Assembly (NCBI GenBank): GCA_035303945.1
Contig: DATGQZ010000043.1
Coordinates: 62,001 to 126,000 of the forward strand
Origin: DATGMS01 sp035303945
Lineage (GTDB): Bacteria; Bacteroidota; Bacteroidia; Cytophagales; Cyclobacteriaceae
Reading direction: 5' to 3'
Length of the DNA: 64,000 nucleotides
Shown in pieces: positions 6,889-16,202 of the stretch; the first letter of the stretch is position 1, and each line of letters starts with the position of its first letter. The notes under the pieces are model-generated. The model was not told the DNA's origin, did no database searches, and saw only the letters and a program-made list of their open reading frames with translations. The position numbers and the translations under genes are program-made.

Positions 6889-9681
6889 TTAAAGGATTTC
6901 AAGCTGCAATTCCACCAGGGTTTCTGCATCCACCCACTCACTCATTTGGCTTAAGATCGAACTGGTGTAATGGTCCACTCCTACCAGCCTACTGTATTTC
7001 ACCAAGTTGATCCAAAGCAAAGGGTCTTTATTGAAATTGGATGCCTCAACGAGAATATTATATTTTTCAAGATTACCTTCCGCCTTCTCCATTGCTTTAA
7101 ACACCATTGGCGTCCAGTAAGCATTTCGGTCCAATGGCAGGCTACTTGCCACCTCCTGATCTTCATTAAAGGTGTCCTCTCTCAGTAACGTTTTAAGCGC
7201 TACAAGATGTTCAAACCGTGTTTTCTCACTGTGGCTTTCAGCTATGGCAACCAAGCTCCGAATCTCTTCCTGCTGCAGCCAGTGCGCCTTACGAAGTAGC
7301 AATTGGTAGGCAAAAAGCGGCTTCAGTTTTTCAGATTGGATGCTGTCCAAATGGGCCATAAACTGCGCCTTTACCATGGTATTGATTTTGGAAAGGCCGG
7401 AAAAAAAGAGAGTAGTATCATTTGGCGCCAACGACGCCTGCTCATCAAACCGCATCCAGGAGGGGAACTCAATATTATGCTTGCTGCTTACTTCAAACGC
7501 CTTCCCAACGCGCCCTCCATAATATAAGATCGGCAAATGTTCTGTTTTAAAGTTATCAAAACCCTTCTCCTCCGCCTGCATCAGTTCAATCGCCGCCTTC
7601 TCAAAATCCAGTTGCCCGATCAAGATGTTGGCCGCCATAAAGTGGTATTTCGCAGCCGCATTTGGAAACTGATAAGCCAATCCATTGAGGCGCTTCAGCG
7701 ACTCATTGATATAATCCTGTTTCAGGCTTCGGATAACTCTTGTTTGTCTTAGTTCCTCTTCAACCGTTGCATTTACTCCTTTGGCTAAAAGTGTATCGAT
7801 CAACGCAATATCCTTGTGAAGATCACCTCCCACCGCGTAACTCCACTGATTTCTGAGAATTGCCCGTGACAGCACATCCGTGTCATTTATCACGTCAGTG
7901 GCTAAAGAAAAAGGAACATCATCACCCTTCAAATTGGCGAAAGCCAAAGTGTTTACTTTACCTGCCTGATCTGTGCCGGCCTTGATTTGTTCATCATAAC
8001 GGACAAGGTGTTTAGCCTGTAGGGCTACTTTATTGGCATTTATTTGATTTTTTGAGCCTCTTATGCTTTCCAGTAACTGAAAAGCTTCTTCTGCCCTTCC
8101 GTTATCACTATAATAAAAGGCCATATTGTTTAACAGATAGGGATTATTGGGAAATAAGGCCAATCCTCCCTCAAGCACAGAGAACGCTCCGGATTCGTTG
8201 CCGTTTTCTTGCAGCAACCCCGCAAGCAAGAGCACGTCGTTAACTGACGGGGCATTGTCGAAATTTCGCAACAAGGTATTGACTGCTGCAGTGGGCTGCT
8301 TATTAAGCAAGGCTAGATGCGCCACTGTATTCCCCGCTTTTGCATTCCGCCTATAACTTTCCCATGAATGTTCATACAGGATAGAAGCTTCTGTATGTCG
8401 ACCCGTGGCATAATAATAATCCGCTGAAATATTAGTCGATGCAGCATTTACCTGCACACCTACAATGCCATCGGCAAAAACAATGATGCTCAACAAGGCC
8501 AACATTGCCCCAATCCTCATGTGGTAATAGGCAAAAAACTTCGGCTTGAATAGCACTGTCTCCACTCGGCTACCTTGGTTCATCAAGCTTCCGAAATTGG
8601 CCATCAAGTAGGCGTAAAACAGCAGCCCAAAAGCCAATTGGCTATAGATAAATGTATGCTCTAGAAAATCCAGCATGGGCTGATTCGCGGAAAGTTCTGC
8701 CTTCCAAAAAGTCAAGGCAGAAATGGCGAAACCAAGAAGGTAAAGTCCTTCACCTACAGCTGAAAACACGTAAGGCTGTTCGAACTGCTCGATTTTACGC
8801 TTGGTCTCAAAATACCCTAACACACCTACAATAAGAAACAAAATCCTCACCGGCGGTATGGGAGCATCCCACTGGAAATTGCCTGTGATTCTCAGGAGTA
8901 GAAAAAGGAAGAAAAGCAGATAAAGGATGCTGATAACGGTAATATGCCAAGAGATCTTTAGGCCTACCCCTTTGTTTAATTTTGCTAGCAGCACGTAAAC
9001 AGATGATATTACAACATGTCCCGTATAAAGCATAAATAATCCTGTCACTGCCATTGCGAAAAGGGAAAGATTTTCAGCGAGTAACAATGCGCCATTTACA
9101 GCCTCGCCTAATCCCAGCAACAGCGGCAAAGTGAGCAAAGCTATAGGTAAAATGACAGCAGTTCTCTTTCCAAGTCCCCAATGTGAATAGAAGGTGTGGA
9201 CGATTGCGGCGGGAAGGATGAGCCCCACCATCAATATTATTGTCGGCATGTTGTTGCTTATCCCTCCTATATTCAGCCCATTGACCCCTGTAAGTGTTAA
9301 AAGAAAAATAATCAGCCCCATGCTAAGCACAAACTGCATCCTGTTAAATAGGCTTACCAGCACCAAACCTATGACTATCGCCAACCAAATGCTAATTCCA
9401 AAGGCAGTAGTCCAGCCAGGAAAACTCTGCGGTGGCAAAGATTCGAAATGTTCAAAAAGGACATAATTGTCTACCTCTAAGAGGTATTGATAAATGCCCA
9501 GGTCGAAAAAGTCAAATGGGACTTTAATCAGGTCCGCAGAGGGAGCTGGAACAATCGGCATACTGCTACCCGAAAAGAAAAAATGCCATACCAACATAAC
9601 GATACATCCGGCTATCGCTAGGGCAAAAGGTACAGCTTTAAATAAAAAAGTATAGAATCTACCTGGTAACCTGTTGTACAT
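6889..9681 (-). CDS. Large polytopic membrane protein with C-terminal TPR-like domain
   Basis: This 930-residue protein has no recognised enzymatic motif. Roughly the first 420 residues contain about ten or more hydrophobic segments (for example FALAIAGCIVMLVW and AVTGLFMLYTGHVVISSVYVLL). From about 420 on it is hydrophilic and helical with TPR-like units (YYYATGRHTEASILYEHSWE, NPYLLNNMAFYYSDNGRAEEA and YHFMAANILIGQLDFEKAAIEL). It looks like an inner-membrane protein with a large scaffold domain for protein contacts. Its ATG overlaps the gatC stop by one base (TAATG), so it is probably coupled to gatC and plsC. Similar membrane-TPR proteins occur in other Bacteroidota, but I know no assigned function. 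Confidence 0.85.
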   Translation of the reverse strand: MYNRLPGRFYTFLFKAVPFALAIAGCIVMLVWHFFFSGSSMPIVPAPSADLIKVPFDFFDLGIYQYLLEVDNYVLFEHFESLPPQSFPGWTTAFGISIWLAIVIGLVLVSLFNRMQFVLSMGLIIFLLTLTGVNGLNIGGISNNMPTIILMVGLILPAAIVHTFYSHWGLGKRTAVILPIALLTLPLLLGLGEAVNGALLLAENLSLFAMAVTGLFMLYTGHVVISSVYVLLAKLNKGVGLKISWHITVISILYLLFFLFLLLRITGNFQWDAPIPPVRILFLIVGVLGYFETKRKIEQFEQPYVFSAVGEGLYLLGFAISALTFWKAELSANQPMLDFLEHTFIYSQLAFGLLFYAYLMANFGSLMNQGSRVETVLFKPKFFAYYHMRIGAMLALLSIIVFADGIVGVQVNAASTNISADYYYATGRHTEASILYEHSWESYRRNAKAGNTVAHLALLNKQPTAAVNTLLRNFDNAPSVNDVLLLAGLLQENGNESGAFSVLEGGLALFPNNPYLLNNMAFYYSDNGRAEEAFQLLESIRGSKNQINANKVALQAKHLVRYDEQIKAGTDQAGKVNTLAFANLKGDDVPFSLATDVINDTDVLSRAILRNQWSYAVGGDLHKDIALIDTLLAKGVNATVEEELRQTRVIRSLKQDYINESLKRLNGLAYQFPNAAAKYHFMAANILIGQLDFEKAAIELMQAEEKGFDNFKTEHLPILYYGGRVGKAFEVSSKHNIEFPSWMRFDEQASLAPNDTTLFFSGLSKINTMVKAQFMAHLDSIQSEKLKPLFAYQLLLRKAHWLQQEEIRSLVAIAESHSEKTRFEHLVALKTLLREDTFNEDQEVASSLPLDRNAYWTPMVFKAMEKAEGNLEKYNILVEASNFNKDPLLWINLVKYSRLVGVDHYTSSILSQMSEWVDAETLVELQLEIL

Positions 9682-9968
9682 TATTCAATGACCTTAGGCA
9701 CCCGGAAGTAATCGGAGTCACGGTGGGGAGCGTTCTTCAGGCCTCTTTCGTGAGATAGATGTTCACCCACGACATCTTCCCTCAGCACATTAACTTCCGA
9801 TGACATGGTGGTAATAGGCTCCACACCCTCAGTGTCCACCTCATTAAGTTTTTCTACCCAATCCAAGATCTGCGTCATGTCCTGTTTCATCTTCTCAGCC
9901 CCATCTTCATTAAATTCTAAGCGGGCCAAGTGGGCTATTTTTTTGATCGTATTGGTATCTAATTTCAT
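9681..9968 (-). CDS. gatC: Asp-tRNA(Asn)/Glu-tRNA(Gln) amidotransferase subunit C
   Basis: The 95-residue protein starts MKLDTNTIKKIAHLARLEF and includes DMTQILDWVEKLNEVDTEGVEP and LREDVVGE, then the C-terminal DYFRVPKVIE, all standard GatC motifs. GatC stabilises the GatAB complex, which amidates Glu-tRNA(Gln) or Asp-tRNA(Asn). gatA and gatB are not in the window, so the complex is encoded from separate loci. Its ATG overlaps the plsC stop as ATGA, and its stop overlaps the next start, so three genes are tightly coupled. Confidence 0.95.
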   Translation of the reverse strand: MKLDTNTIKKIAHLARLEFNEDGAEKMKQDMTQILDWVEKLNEVDTEGVEPITTMSSEVNVLREDVVGEHLSHERGLKNAPHRDSDYFRVPKVIE

Positions 9969-10702
9969 TTCTCAAGTTTATTGTCTTCCAACAATTGGTT
10001 TTGGATGATGTTAAAGCATTTTTCTTTTAGCTCGGCCACAGACCGCCTATCGCTGGCATTGACAGATATAGGAGGATGAACCACGGCTTTTGCGGTTTTA
10101 TACCGTAACAGCAGCTTGCCGTCATCAGGCAAAATTATATGATTATACGATAATGTAACAGGTATAATCGGTATTTGTTTCTCAATGGCGATTTTAAAGG
10201 CGCTATCTTTAAAACGGCCCATTAATGGTGGCGCTGTAGAAGTAATACCTCCTTCTGGAAACATCACCACGCTACTCCCCTCATCTAACGCCTGTTTGGT
10301 TCGCAATATTGAGTCAGCCCTGCTTTTTAAGCTCATGCGGTCAACAGAGATATGCAAATTCCTAAACATATAGCCAAACAACGGGATCTTTCCCAAAGAG
10401 CTTTTACCTACAAAAACAATATCTTTATTGATAAAGCCCAGCACGGGGATGTCCAAATAAGAAAAATGGTTGGACACAATAATGTATTGCTGGTCACTCT
10501 TGATCAAATCTCTGTTGACATACCTGACCCGTATCGCTATTAAAGTAAAAAAAACCGTAGACCAGATCCTGTTGAGTTTTCTGCCGTACTTCTTTAAGCC
10601 GGGGATATTAATGGTTATAAAAAACAGCGGCAGAAGAATCAAAAAAGTCGAGGCGAATACGATCAGACCATATACAGAGTAGATTCTTCTAAAAACAGTC
10701 AT
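9965..10702 (-). CDS. 1-acyl-sn-glycerol-3-phosphate acyltransferase (PlsC family)
   Basis: The 245-residue protein has an N-terminal membrane segment (IVFASTFLILLPLFFITI), the catalytic HX4D motif NHFSYLD (His79, Asp84) and the substrate motif FPEGG near residues 148-152. It acylates lysophosphatidic acid to phosphatidic acid at the inner membrane. It is the first gene of the overlapped plsC-gatC-membrane TPR group. The family is certain; strict substrate preference cannot be read from the sequence. Confidence 0.93.
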   Translation of the reverse strand: MTVFRRIYSVYGLIVFASTFLILLPLFFITINIPGLKKYGRKLNRIWSTVFFTLIAIRVRYVNRDLIKSDQQYIIVSNHFSYLDIPVLGFINKDIVFVGKSSLGKIPLFGYMFRNLHISVDRMSLKSRADSILRTKQALDEGSSVVMFPEGGITSTAPPLMGRFKDSAFKIAIEKQIPIIPVTLSYNHIILPDDGKLLLRYKTAKAVVHPPISVNASDRRSVAELKEKCFNIIQNQLLEDNKLEK

Positions 10703-10751
10703 TCACTTAGATTAGATTCACAAGTCAAAGTTCAAATTTAAAGTGGATTTG

Positions 10752-12110
10752 TCAAACAATTTTTTTTACTCTCAAAGAAGTGCCTTCTGTACTGATTACC
10801 TTGATGCTTTCACCCCTGTCGATAAATTCTCCTCGGGAATAAGCATCGTAGATTTCGTCATTGATTTTGACCTTTCCGCTAGGCATAAGTCGTGTGTGGG
10901 CAAGTCCCTCCGCTCCCAATAGATGGTTGCCATATATAGAAGAGGTATAGCCCTCCTCCCGTCTTTGAACATCTGCCAGCGAAAACCTCTTAAACATTTG
11001 CCACTCGTTGACCTTTGGTGCAAACGCAAATATCAAGCTGACCGCTACAATTGCCGCCAATATTACAGTAACCAAAGCCATGAAAAGATCTCCAGAAGGA
11101 ACAAAAGTAAAATCAAAAAATTCATTGGGTAACATACCCAGGGTCAAACCCATTAAGACCAGCGTGATCCCAAGCACACCAAAAATGCCAAACCCGGGAA
11201 TGACAAAAATCTCAACCAGAATCAACACTACACCAGCAACAAAAGCAATCATTTCCCAATTCGCAGCCAAACCATTAAGGTAATAGGGGATAAAATATAA
11301 GATAATCGCCACAATACTGGCGAGAATTGGGAAACCCACTCCAGGTGTTTGTAGTTCGAAATATATACCAGCGAATATTATCAGGATCAGAAAGCCGCTT
11401 ACTACAGGGTTGAGGAAAAAGGAAATGACCGTTTCGACAGTGGACAGCTCATGCCGAACAATTTCATAGTCAGTAATACCTTGTCGTTCTACAATCTCCT
11501 CGATCGACCTTACTTGGGCCTCACAAAATCCATGAGTTATCGCTTCAGATACAGAAAATGTAACCACCGTACCGGCCTCCGAAACTCCTTCCACCACCAA
11601 ACTTTCATCAACCATCGCCTCTGCGATTTTAGGGTCTCGTCCTGTGGCTTCAGCTGTGCTGCGCATAATTGAGCGCATGTAAGACTGGTATTTGTCAGGT
11701 GCCGCTTCTCCGGTTCCCCCCACTACCACCGTAGCCGCACCAATGCTAGCACCGGGAGCCATATAAATGCTATCGCAGGCGATGGCTATCAATGCGCCAG
11801 CAGATGCTGCATCCTTGTCAATAAAAACATGTGTAGGAACAGCAGACTCCAATATCAGGGTGCGAATATCATCTGCATCATTCACCACACCGCCATAAGT
11901 ATCCATATGAATGATGACCAGATCGGCTTCTTGATTAGCAGCTTCCTGCAGTGCCAGTCCTACCCTTCGATTCATCCGTGGATCAATATCTCCTTTAATA
12001 TCAAAAACGAAAACGGTACTTTTCACTGGCTCAGGATCTGCAGACTGGGCTAAAAGATTCGTTGGCCGCATCACCAACCACAAGAGCATAAAAATGACCC
12101 AATGTTTCAT
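10752..12110 (-). CDS. NfeD family membrane-bound serine protease (ClpP-class, long form)
   Basis: The 452-residue protein has an N-terminal signal (MKHWVIFMLLWLVM), then a ClpP/SppA-like domain with TYGGVVNDAD near 71 and the catalytic serine in DAASAGALIA (Ser103). A lysine near 140 would suit the Ser-Lys dyad described for the archaeal homologue PH1510. Four or more membrane helices follow from about 230 to 370, and the last 70 residues form an NfeD-type OB-fold (EGYTSSIYG to GESIKVISTEGTSLRV). Such proteins are linked to membrane protein quality control, often with stomatin. No stomatin gene is adjacent here. It has its own start about 50 bp upstream of plsC. Confidence 0.92.
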   Translation of the reverse strand: MKHWVIFMLLWLVMRPTNLLAQSADPEPVKSTVFVFDIKGDIDPRMNRRVGLALQEAANQEADLVIIHMDTYGGVVNDADDIRTLILESAVPTHVFIDKDAASAGALIAIACDSIYMAPGASIGAATVVVGGTGEAAPDKYQSYMRSIMRSTAEATGRDPKIAEAMVDESLVVEGVSEAGTVVTFSVSEAITHGFCEAQVRSIEEIVERQGITDYEIVRHELSTVETVISFFLNPVVSGFLILIIFAGIYFELQTPGVGFPILASIVAIILYFIPYYLNGLAANWEMIAFVAGVVLILVEIFVIPGFGIFGVLGITLVLMGLTLGMLPNEFFDFTFVPSGDLFMALVTVILAAIVAVSLIFAFAPKVNEWQMFKRFSLADVQRREEGYTSSIYGNHLLGAEGLAHTRLMPSGKVKINDEIYDAYSRGEFIDRGESIKVISTEGTSLRVKKIV

Positions 12111-12321
12111 ATCACAAGTTTACGCATTAATATACATAATTTCCGTCGCTAATGAGTCGCGATACGCTACATAACTTCTCGAAATTAAAATTTTCAGGGT
12201 TTTAGATCAGTATTTTGTGGTCAAATCGTTTACCTTGAGTAGACGTCTACCGCAGATCACTATTAAGTTGTTTTTGAAAAAATAAATAAGAAATTTGCAG
12301 GGAAGAACGTATAAATGTGAC

Positions 12322-13440
12322 ATGAGAAAAAGTATTCTACTACTAGGTTTGTTGTTTATGACGGGTGTCTCCCTTGCCGATGAGCTGTTACCAAGGGATT
12401 CTGTTGGAGTAGAGAGGATTAATGGACAATCCTTTATCATTCATCAAGTGGACGAAAAAGAAACCCTCTTTGCCATTTCCCGGAGGTATAAAACTCCCGT
12501 AAACGAAATTGTGCAAAATAATGACGAACTTAAAAATGGCCTGAAGATTGGCCAAAGAATTAGAATACCTTTTGTCGAAAAGTCGGCCATACCTGCCGGT
12601 GCAAAACTACATAATGTGGCTCCTGGTGAAACCATGTTTTCCATTGCCAAAGCTTATAATGTCTCTATTAATGACTTGATGAGCTGGAATGATCTGAAAG
12701 GAAGCGATTTAAGCGTAGGACAGGCCTTGATTATACAGGGAGCTGCAGAAGCTAAAGCTGAAGTTCCTGTGGCCGACACACCGAAAGTAGCCGAAGCTCC
12801 TCAACCAACGGTAAAAAAAGCAGAACCCTCTCCTGCAAAGCAGCCTGCTGAACAAAAGTCGGTACCTGCTCCTCAACCTACTACCACTATGACCACGGGA
12901 GGATGGATTACCCATCAGGTGACCCAAGGGCAAACCTTATTTTCTATAGCAAAACAGTACAACGCAAAGGTAGAGGATTTGATTGCTTGGAACGGCTTAA
13001 CCTCAAACAATCTTTCGCTTGGACAAAACCTAAAAGTGGGAAGAGACAGTACCAATACTGTTCCTACCATTACTTCCCCTGCTCCAGCGAATAAACCTGC
13101 AGAACGGCAAGTCACCAATCCCACAGCATCTACGGGCACTGCAGGAAGTTCTGCTTCATCATCCAGCACTGCATTTAAAAACGTAAAAGAAACGGGACAG
13201 GCCGAGGTCATTGAAGGAACGGGAAATCATAAAAAGTATTTGGTGCTTCATAGGACCGCTCCAGTGGGAACAATTATGCGCATCCGTAACGAGCAAAACG
13301 ACATCACTGTATTTGCTAGAGTGGTGGGAGTGCTTCCGGATACCGGAGACAATAGCAAACTTATTATTAAGGTATCCAAGGCAGCATATGATCAGCTTAA
13401 GGCGGTCAATTCTAGGTTTCCTGTAGAAATATCTTATTAA
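12322..13440 (+). CDS. Secreted LysM protein with C-terminal RlpA-like barrel
   Basis: The ATG at 12322 gives a signal peptide (MRKSILLLGLLFMTGVSLAD); the earlier in-frame codon at 12295 adds only a polar extension. The 372-residue product has three LysM repeats, each with the ETLFAIS / ETMFSIA / QTLFSIA core, at about 35-80, 93-140 and 193-238. Pro/Ala/Lys-rich and Ser/Thr-rich linkers separate them from a C-terminal domain (APVGTIMRIRNEQN to VNSRFPVEISY) with the look of a double-psi beta barrel as in RlpA. LysM repeats bind peptidoglycan, so the protein probably sits in the periplasm on the cell wall. It is divergent from the NfeD gene. Confidence 0.88.
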   Translation: MRKSILLLGLLFMTGVSLADELLPRDSVGVERINGQSFIIHQVDEKETLFAISRRYKTPVNEIVQNNDELKNGLKIGQRIRIPFVEKSAIPAGAKLHNVAPGETMFSIAKAYNVSINDLMSWNDLKGSDLSVGQALIIQGAAEAKAEVPVADTPKVAEAPQPTVKKAEPSPAKQPAEQKSVPAPQPTTTMTTGGWITHQVTQGQTLFSIAKQYNAKVEDLIAWNGLTSNNLSLGQNLKVGRDSTNTVPTITSPAPANKPAERQVTNPTASTGTAGSSASSSSTAFKNVKETGQAEVIEGTGNHKKYLVLHRTAPVGTIMRIRNEQNDITVFARVVGVLPDTGDNSKLIIKVSKAAYDQLKAVNSRFPVEISY

Positions 13441-13458
13441 GTCACATTCAAAAATGCA

Positions 13459-13488
13459 CCTAAAAGCGCCAATCAAGGTGCTTTTAGG
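13459..13488 (+). terminator. Terminator-like hairpin after the LysM gene
   Basis: A 12-bp stem with one G.U pair (13459-13470 with 13477-13488) and a 6-nt loop lies 18 bases after the stop codon. No T tract follows, so it is either a weak intrinsic terminator or an mRNA 3'-end stabiliser. Confidence 0.55.
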
Positions 13489-13561
13489 CCCGAGAGGATA
13501 ACAGGTACCTCAAGTTTAAATTGTTTAATGGCATGCAGGGAGGAGAAGTGAAAGCAGCCTT

Positions 13562-14332
13562 ATGAATGAAGCGTTAAAAGATTTTTTAGAGCAAAAAGCT
13601 TTAGAATATAATCAACCGGACTTTATCTTACTTGATCCCATATCTATTCCGCATCGGTTTAGCAAGAAACAGGACATAGAGATAGCAGGATTTATGGCGG
13701 CTATCTTGGCTTGGGGACAAAGAAAGACAATTATCAACAAGTGTCTTGAGCTGCTAGACATGATGGACGGAGCCCCCCACGACTTCGTGATCAACCATCA
13801 GGAGAATGACCTTAAACCCTTTCTCCGCTTCAAGCACCGTACCTTCAACGACATTGACACGCTGTATTTTCTTTCCTTCTTTTCCAATTTTTACAAAGAA
13901 TACGATAGCTTGGAAGAAGCCTTCACCATCGGCTGGAATGACTCCATTGACATTATGGAGACTTTATTGATCAACTTCCATGAACGATTTTTTATGGATC
14001 CCAATGCTCCGCAACGAACCCGGAAGCATATTGCCACTCCGAAACGAAAGGCTGCCTGCAAGCGCATCAATATGTTTCTACGGTGGATGGTTCGACAAGA
14101 TGAACATGGAGTGGATTTTGGGATCTGGAGAAAAATAAAACCCTACCAACTGATTTGTCCATGCGATTTACATGTAGATCGCGTAGGGAGAAAATTAGGA
14201 CTTATCACCCGTAAACAAACAGATTGGCTGACAGCAATGGAATTGACAAGGAACCTGCGAAGCTTTGATCCACAGGATCCTGTCAAATATGATTTTGTCT
14301 TGTTTGGGTTGGGCGTCAGCGAAAAATTTTAG
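13562..14332 (+). CDS. TIGR02757 (DUF2400) family protein
   Basis: The 256-residue cytoplasmic protein reads from MNEALKDFLEQKALEYNQPDFI with the segment FMAAILAWGQRKTIINKCLELLDMM, then FLRFKHRTFNDIDTLYFL and the C-terminal LICPCDLHVDRVGRKLG. These fit the TIGR02757 family found widely in Bacteroidota. The biochemical role is not established. The conserved LHVDRVGRKLGL stretch resembles the helical region of HhH-GPD DNA glycosylases, so a nucleic-acid role is possible but only inferred. It converges with pyrE, with 4 bases between the ends. Confidence 0.85.
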   Translation: MNEALKDFLEQKALEYNQPDFILLDPISIPHRFSKKQDIEIAGFMAAILAWGQRKTIINKCLELLDMMDGAPHDFVINHQENDLKPFLRFKHRTFNDIDTLYFLSFFSNFYKEYDSLEEAFTIGWNDSIDIMETLLINFHERFFMDPNAPQRTRKHIATPKRKAACKRINMFLRWMVRQDEHGVDFGIWRKIKPYQLICPCDLHVDRVGRKLGLITRKQTDWLTAMELTRNLRSFDPQDPVKYDFVLFGLGVSEKF

Positions 14333-14336
14333 GGGT

Positions 14337-14981
14337 TTATACTGCCCAACTGCCTGGATCTTTCCTCCACGTATTTAAAGACTCCAGATCGTTGGCAGTA
14401 ACATAATCTGCTGCTATAGCCTCGGGTAATAAAGCTTCATAGTCACTCAAGCATACGAGTTTTATGCCTGCATGCTGGAAATTCTCCTTAGCCACTTCAA
14501 AGCCGTAGGTAAAAATAGCAACCATTCCCACTACATCGAAGCCTGCAGTTTTAAGGTCCTGAACAGCCTTTAGGGAACTGCCACCTGTTGACACCAAATC
14601 TTCCACGACCAATACTCTCTGCCCCACAGTGACTTTACCTTCTATCATATTTTCCATGCCGTGTCCTTTGGCTTTAGACCGCACATAAAGGAACGGTAGA
14701 TCCAAAGCATCGGCAACTAGCGCACCCTGCGGAATACCTGCTGTAGCTACTCCCGCAACAGCCTCTACCCTATCAAATTTTTTATGGGCTACTTCCACCA
14801 GTTTATGCTTTATCAATGACCGTACCTCTGGGTAGGACAAGGCTAGTCGGTTGTCGCAATAGATGGGGGACTTCCACCCTGAGGCCCAGGTAAAGGGCTG
14901 CTTAGGCTGCAATTTAATGGCATTAATTTCTAGTAATTTGCGGGCCACCATACCCGCTGTTGTCGCATCGAATAATTCCAT
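14337..14981 (-). CDS. pyrE: Orotate phosphoribosyltransferase
   Basis: The 214-residue enzyme joins orotate to PRPP to make OMP in pyrimidine synthesis. The PRPP motif VLVVEDLVSTGGSS lies at 123-136. The start FTWASGWKSPIYCDNR (30-45) and AGVATAGIPQGALVA (76-90) are also typical, as is the flexible loop with RSKAKGHG. The ATG at 14981 gives the normal family length. It is divergent from the NUDIX gene, with about 80 bases between the starts. Confidence 0.96.
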   Translation of the reverse strand: MELFDATTAGMVARKLLEINAIKLQPKQPFTWASGWKSPIYCDNRLALSYPEVRSLIKHKLVEVAHKKFDRVEAVAGVATAGIPQGALVADALDLPFLYVRSKAKGHGMENMIEGKVTVGQRVLVVEDLVSTGGSSLKAVQDLKTAGFDVVGMVAIFTYGFEVAKENFQHAGIKLVCLSDYEALLPEAIAADYVTANDLESLNTWRKDPGSWAV

Positions 14982-15063
14982 GGTTCAAAATTAGCCGTAA
15001 AATGGATATTACCGTTGTGGGTGGGCAAAATTTTCTGCAATTTTGAGACGAAATACTTTCAAT

Positions 15064-15750
15064 ATGAGAATTTTCATCAATGACAAGCCGTTGGACATTT
15101 TGTCTCCGGAAGAAATGGTCAAAGGAAAAACCTTCGAATGTATCTACGATAATCCGAAGGATCTTCCCGCCTCCTCCAGCTTTCACGACGACGTCTTGAT
15201 CCTTAACCCTTCCAAGAATATCCTTGTCAAAGTACTTTACCTGTTACGTACTAGAAAACTCAAACACCTTGATTCGGTTACGATTGTTTCCAATGAGAAA
15301 GAAGCCGTCAAAAAGTTTATAAAGAGCCGTTTCACCATCATCAAGGCAGCAGGAGGTATTGTGACCAAAGGCAACAAGGTGCTCTTTATCCACCGGTTAG
15401 GTAAATGGGATCTGCCTAAGGGCAAATTTGAAAATGGGGAGACTCCCGCGCAATGCGCGGTACGTGAGGTGGAAGAGGAATGTGCCGTGAAGGTAAAAGT
15501 GGGTAAGGAAATAGGCAAAACCTGGCACACCTATACATCCAACAGAAAAAGCATCCTGAAGAAGACCTATTGGTATGTAATGGAAAACATGGATGACAGC
15601 AAGATGAAGCCCCAGCGAGAAGAAGGTATTCAGGATATTCAATGGCTGACCCATCAGGAAGCCAAAACCGCTTTGGTCAACTCCTACCCGTCCATGCGAT
15701 ATCTATATAAAAAATTCTTAAGAATGGTGCCGGAAGTTCAGACCTCGTAA
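15064..15750 (+). CDS. NUDIX hydrolase with N-terminal extension
   Basis: The ATG at 15064 (MRIFINDKPLDIL) is preferred to an in-frame TTG at 15043. The 228-residue product has an unassigned N-terminal domain of about 90 residues and then a NUDIX domain from about IKAAGGIVTKGNKVLFIHR. The box runs GKFENGETPAQCAVREVEEECAV; the usual glycine of the EExGU end is Ala here, but all acidic catalytic positions are present. Such enzymes hydrolyse nucleoside diphosphates linked to another group; the exact substrate is unknown. Its 3' end overlaps coaD by 13 bases on the opposite strand. Confidence 0.9.
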   Translation: MRIFINDKPLDILSPEEMVKGKTFECIYDNPKDLPASSSFHDDVLILNPSKNILVKVLYLLRTRKLKHLDSVTIVSNEKEAVKKFIKSRFTIIKAAGGIVTKGNKVLFIHRLGKWDLPKGKFENGETPAQCAVREVEEECAVKVKVGKEIGKTWHTYTSNRKSILKKTYWYVMENMDDSKMKPQREEGIQDIQWLTHQEAKTALVNSYPSMRYLYKKFLRMVPEVQTS

Positions 15751-16193
15751 GGCAAAAACTCACTTACATTTACGCCATAGCGATGAACTTCTCTGATTAT
15801 GGTAGAGCTTATGGAAGCGAATTCAGGGGAGGTAATCAAGAAAACAGTTTCCAGCTCCTCATTCAGATGCCGATTCATCTGGCTGATGGTATTTTCATAC
15901 TCGAAGTCCGTAGTATTCCTCAATCCACGGATTAAAAAGTTGGCGCTGTATTTTTTTGCCAGTGTAGAAGTCAACTCGTTATACACAACTACCTTAACTT
16001 GAGGTACTGTTTTGTAAACCTCTTCTATCTTAGACACCATCATATCAATGTCAAAATAGCGGTTTTGCTTGGCAGAGTTGTACCCAATTCCGATGATGAT
16101 TTCATCAAACAAGTTCAAGCCTCTCATCACGATGTCATGGTGGCCATTGGTATAGGGATCAAAGGATCCGGGAAAAATTGCTACTTTCTTCAT
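15738..16193 (-). CDS. coaD: Phosphopantetheine adenylyltransferase
   Basis: The 151-residue enzyme transfers AMP to 4'-phosphopantetheine to form dephospho-CoA, the fourth step of CoA synthesis. AIFPGSFDPYTNGHHD (5-20) contains the nucleotidyltransferase TxGH motif, and EFASISSTIIREVHRYG near the C-terminus has the ISST(I/V)RE signature. Length is slightly under the usual 160. It lies 9 bases downstream of the DUF3822 gene and is probably the last gene of that unit. The pairing of coaD with DUF3822 is common in Bacteroidota. Confidence 0.96.
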   Translation of the reverse strand: MKKVAIFPGSFDPYTNGHHDIVMRGLNLFDEIIIGIGYNSAKQNRYFDIDMMVSKIEEVYKTVPQVKVVVYNELTSTLAKKYSANFLIRGLRNTTDFEYENTISQMNRHLNEELETVFLITSPEFASISSTIIREVHRYGVNVSEFLPYEV

Positions 16194-16202
16194 ACCGTAA
16201 AT

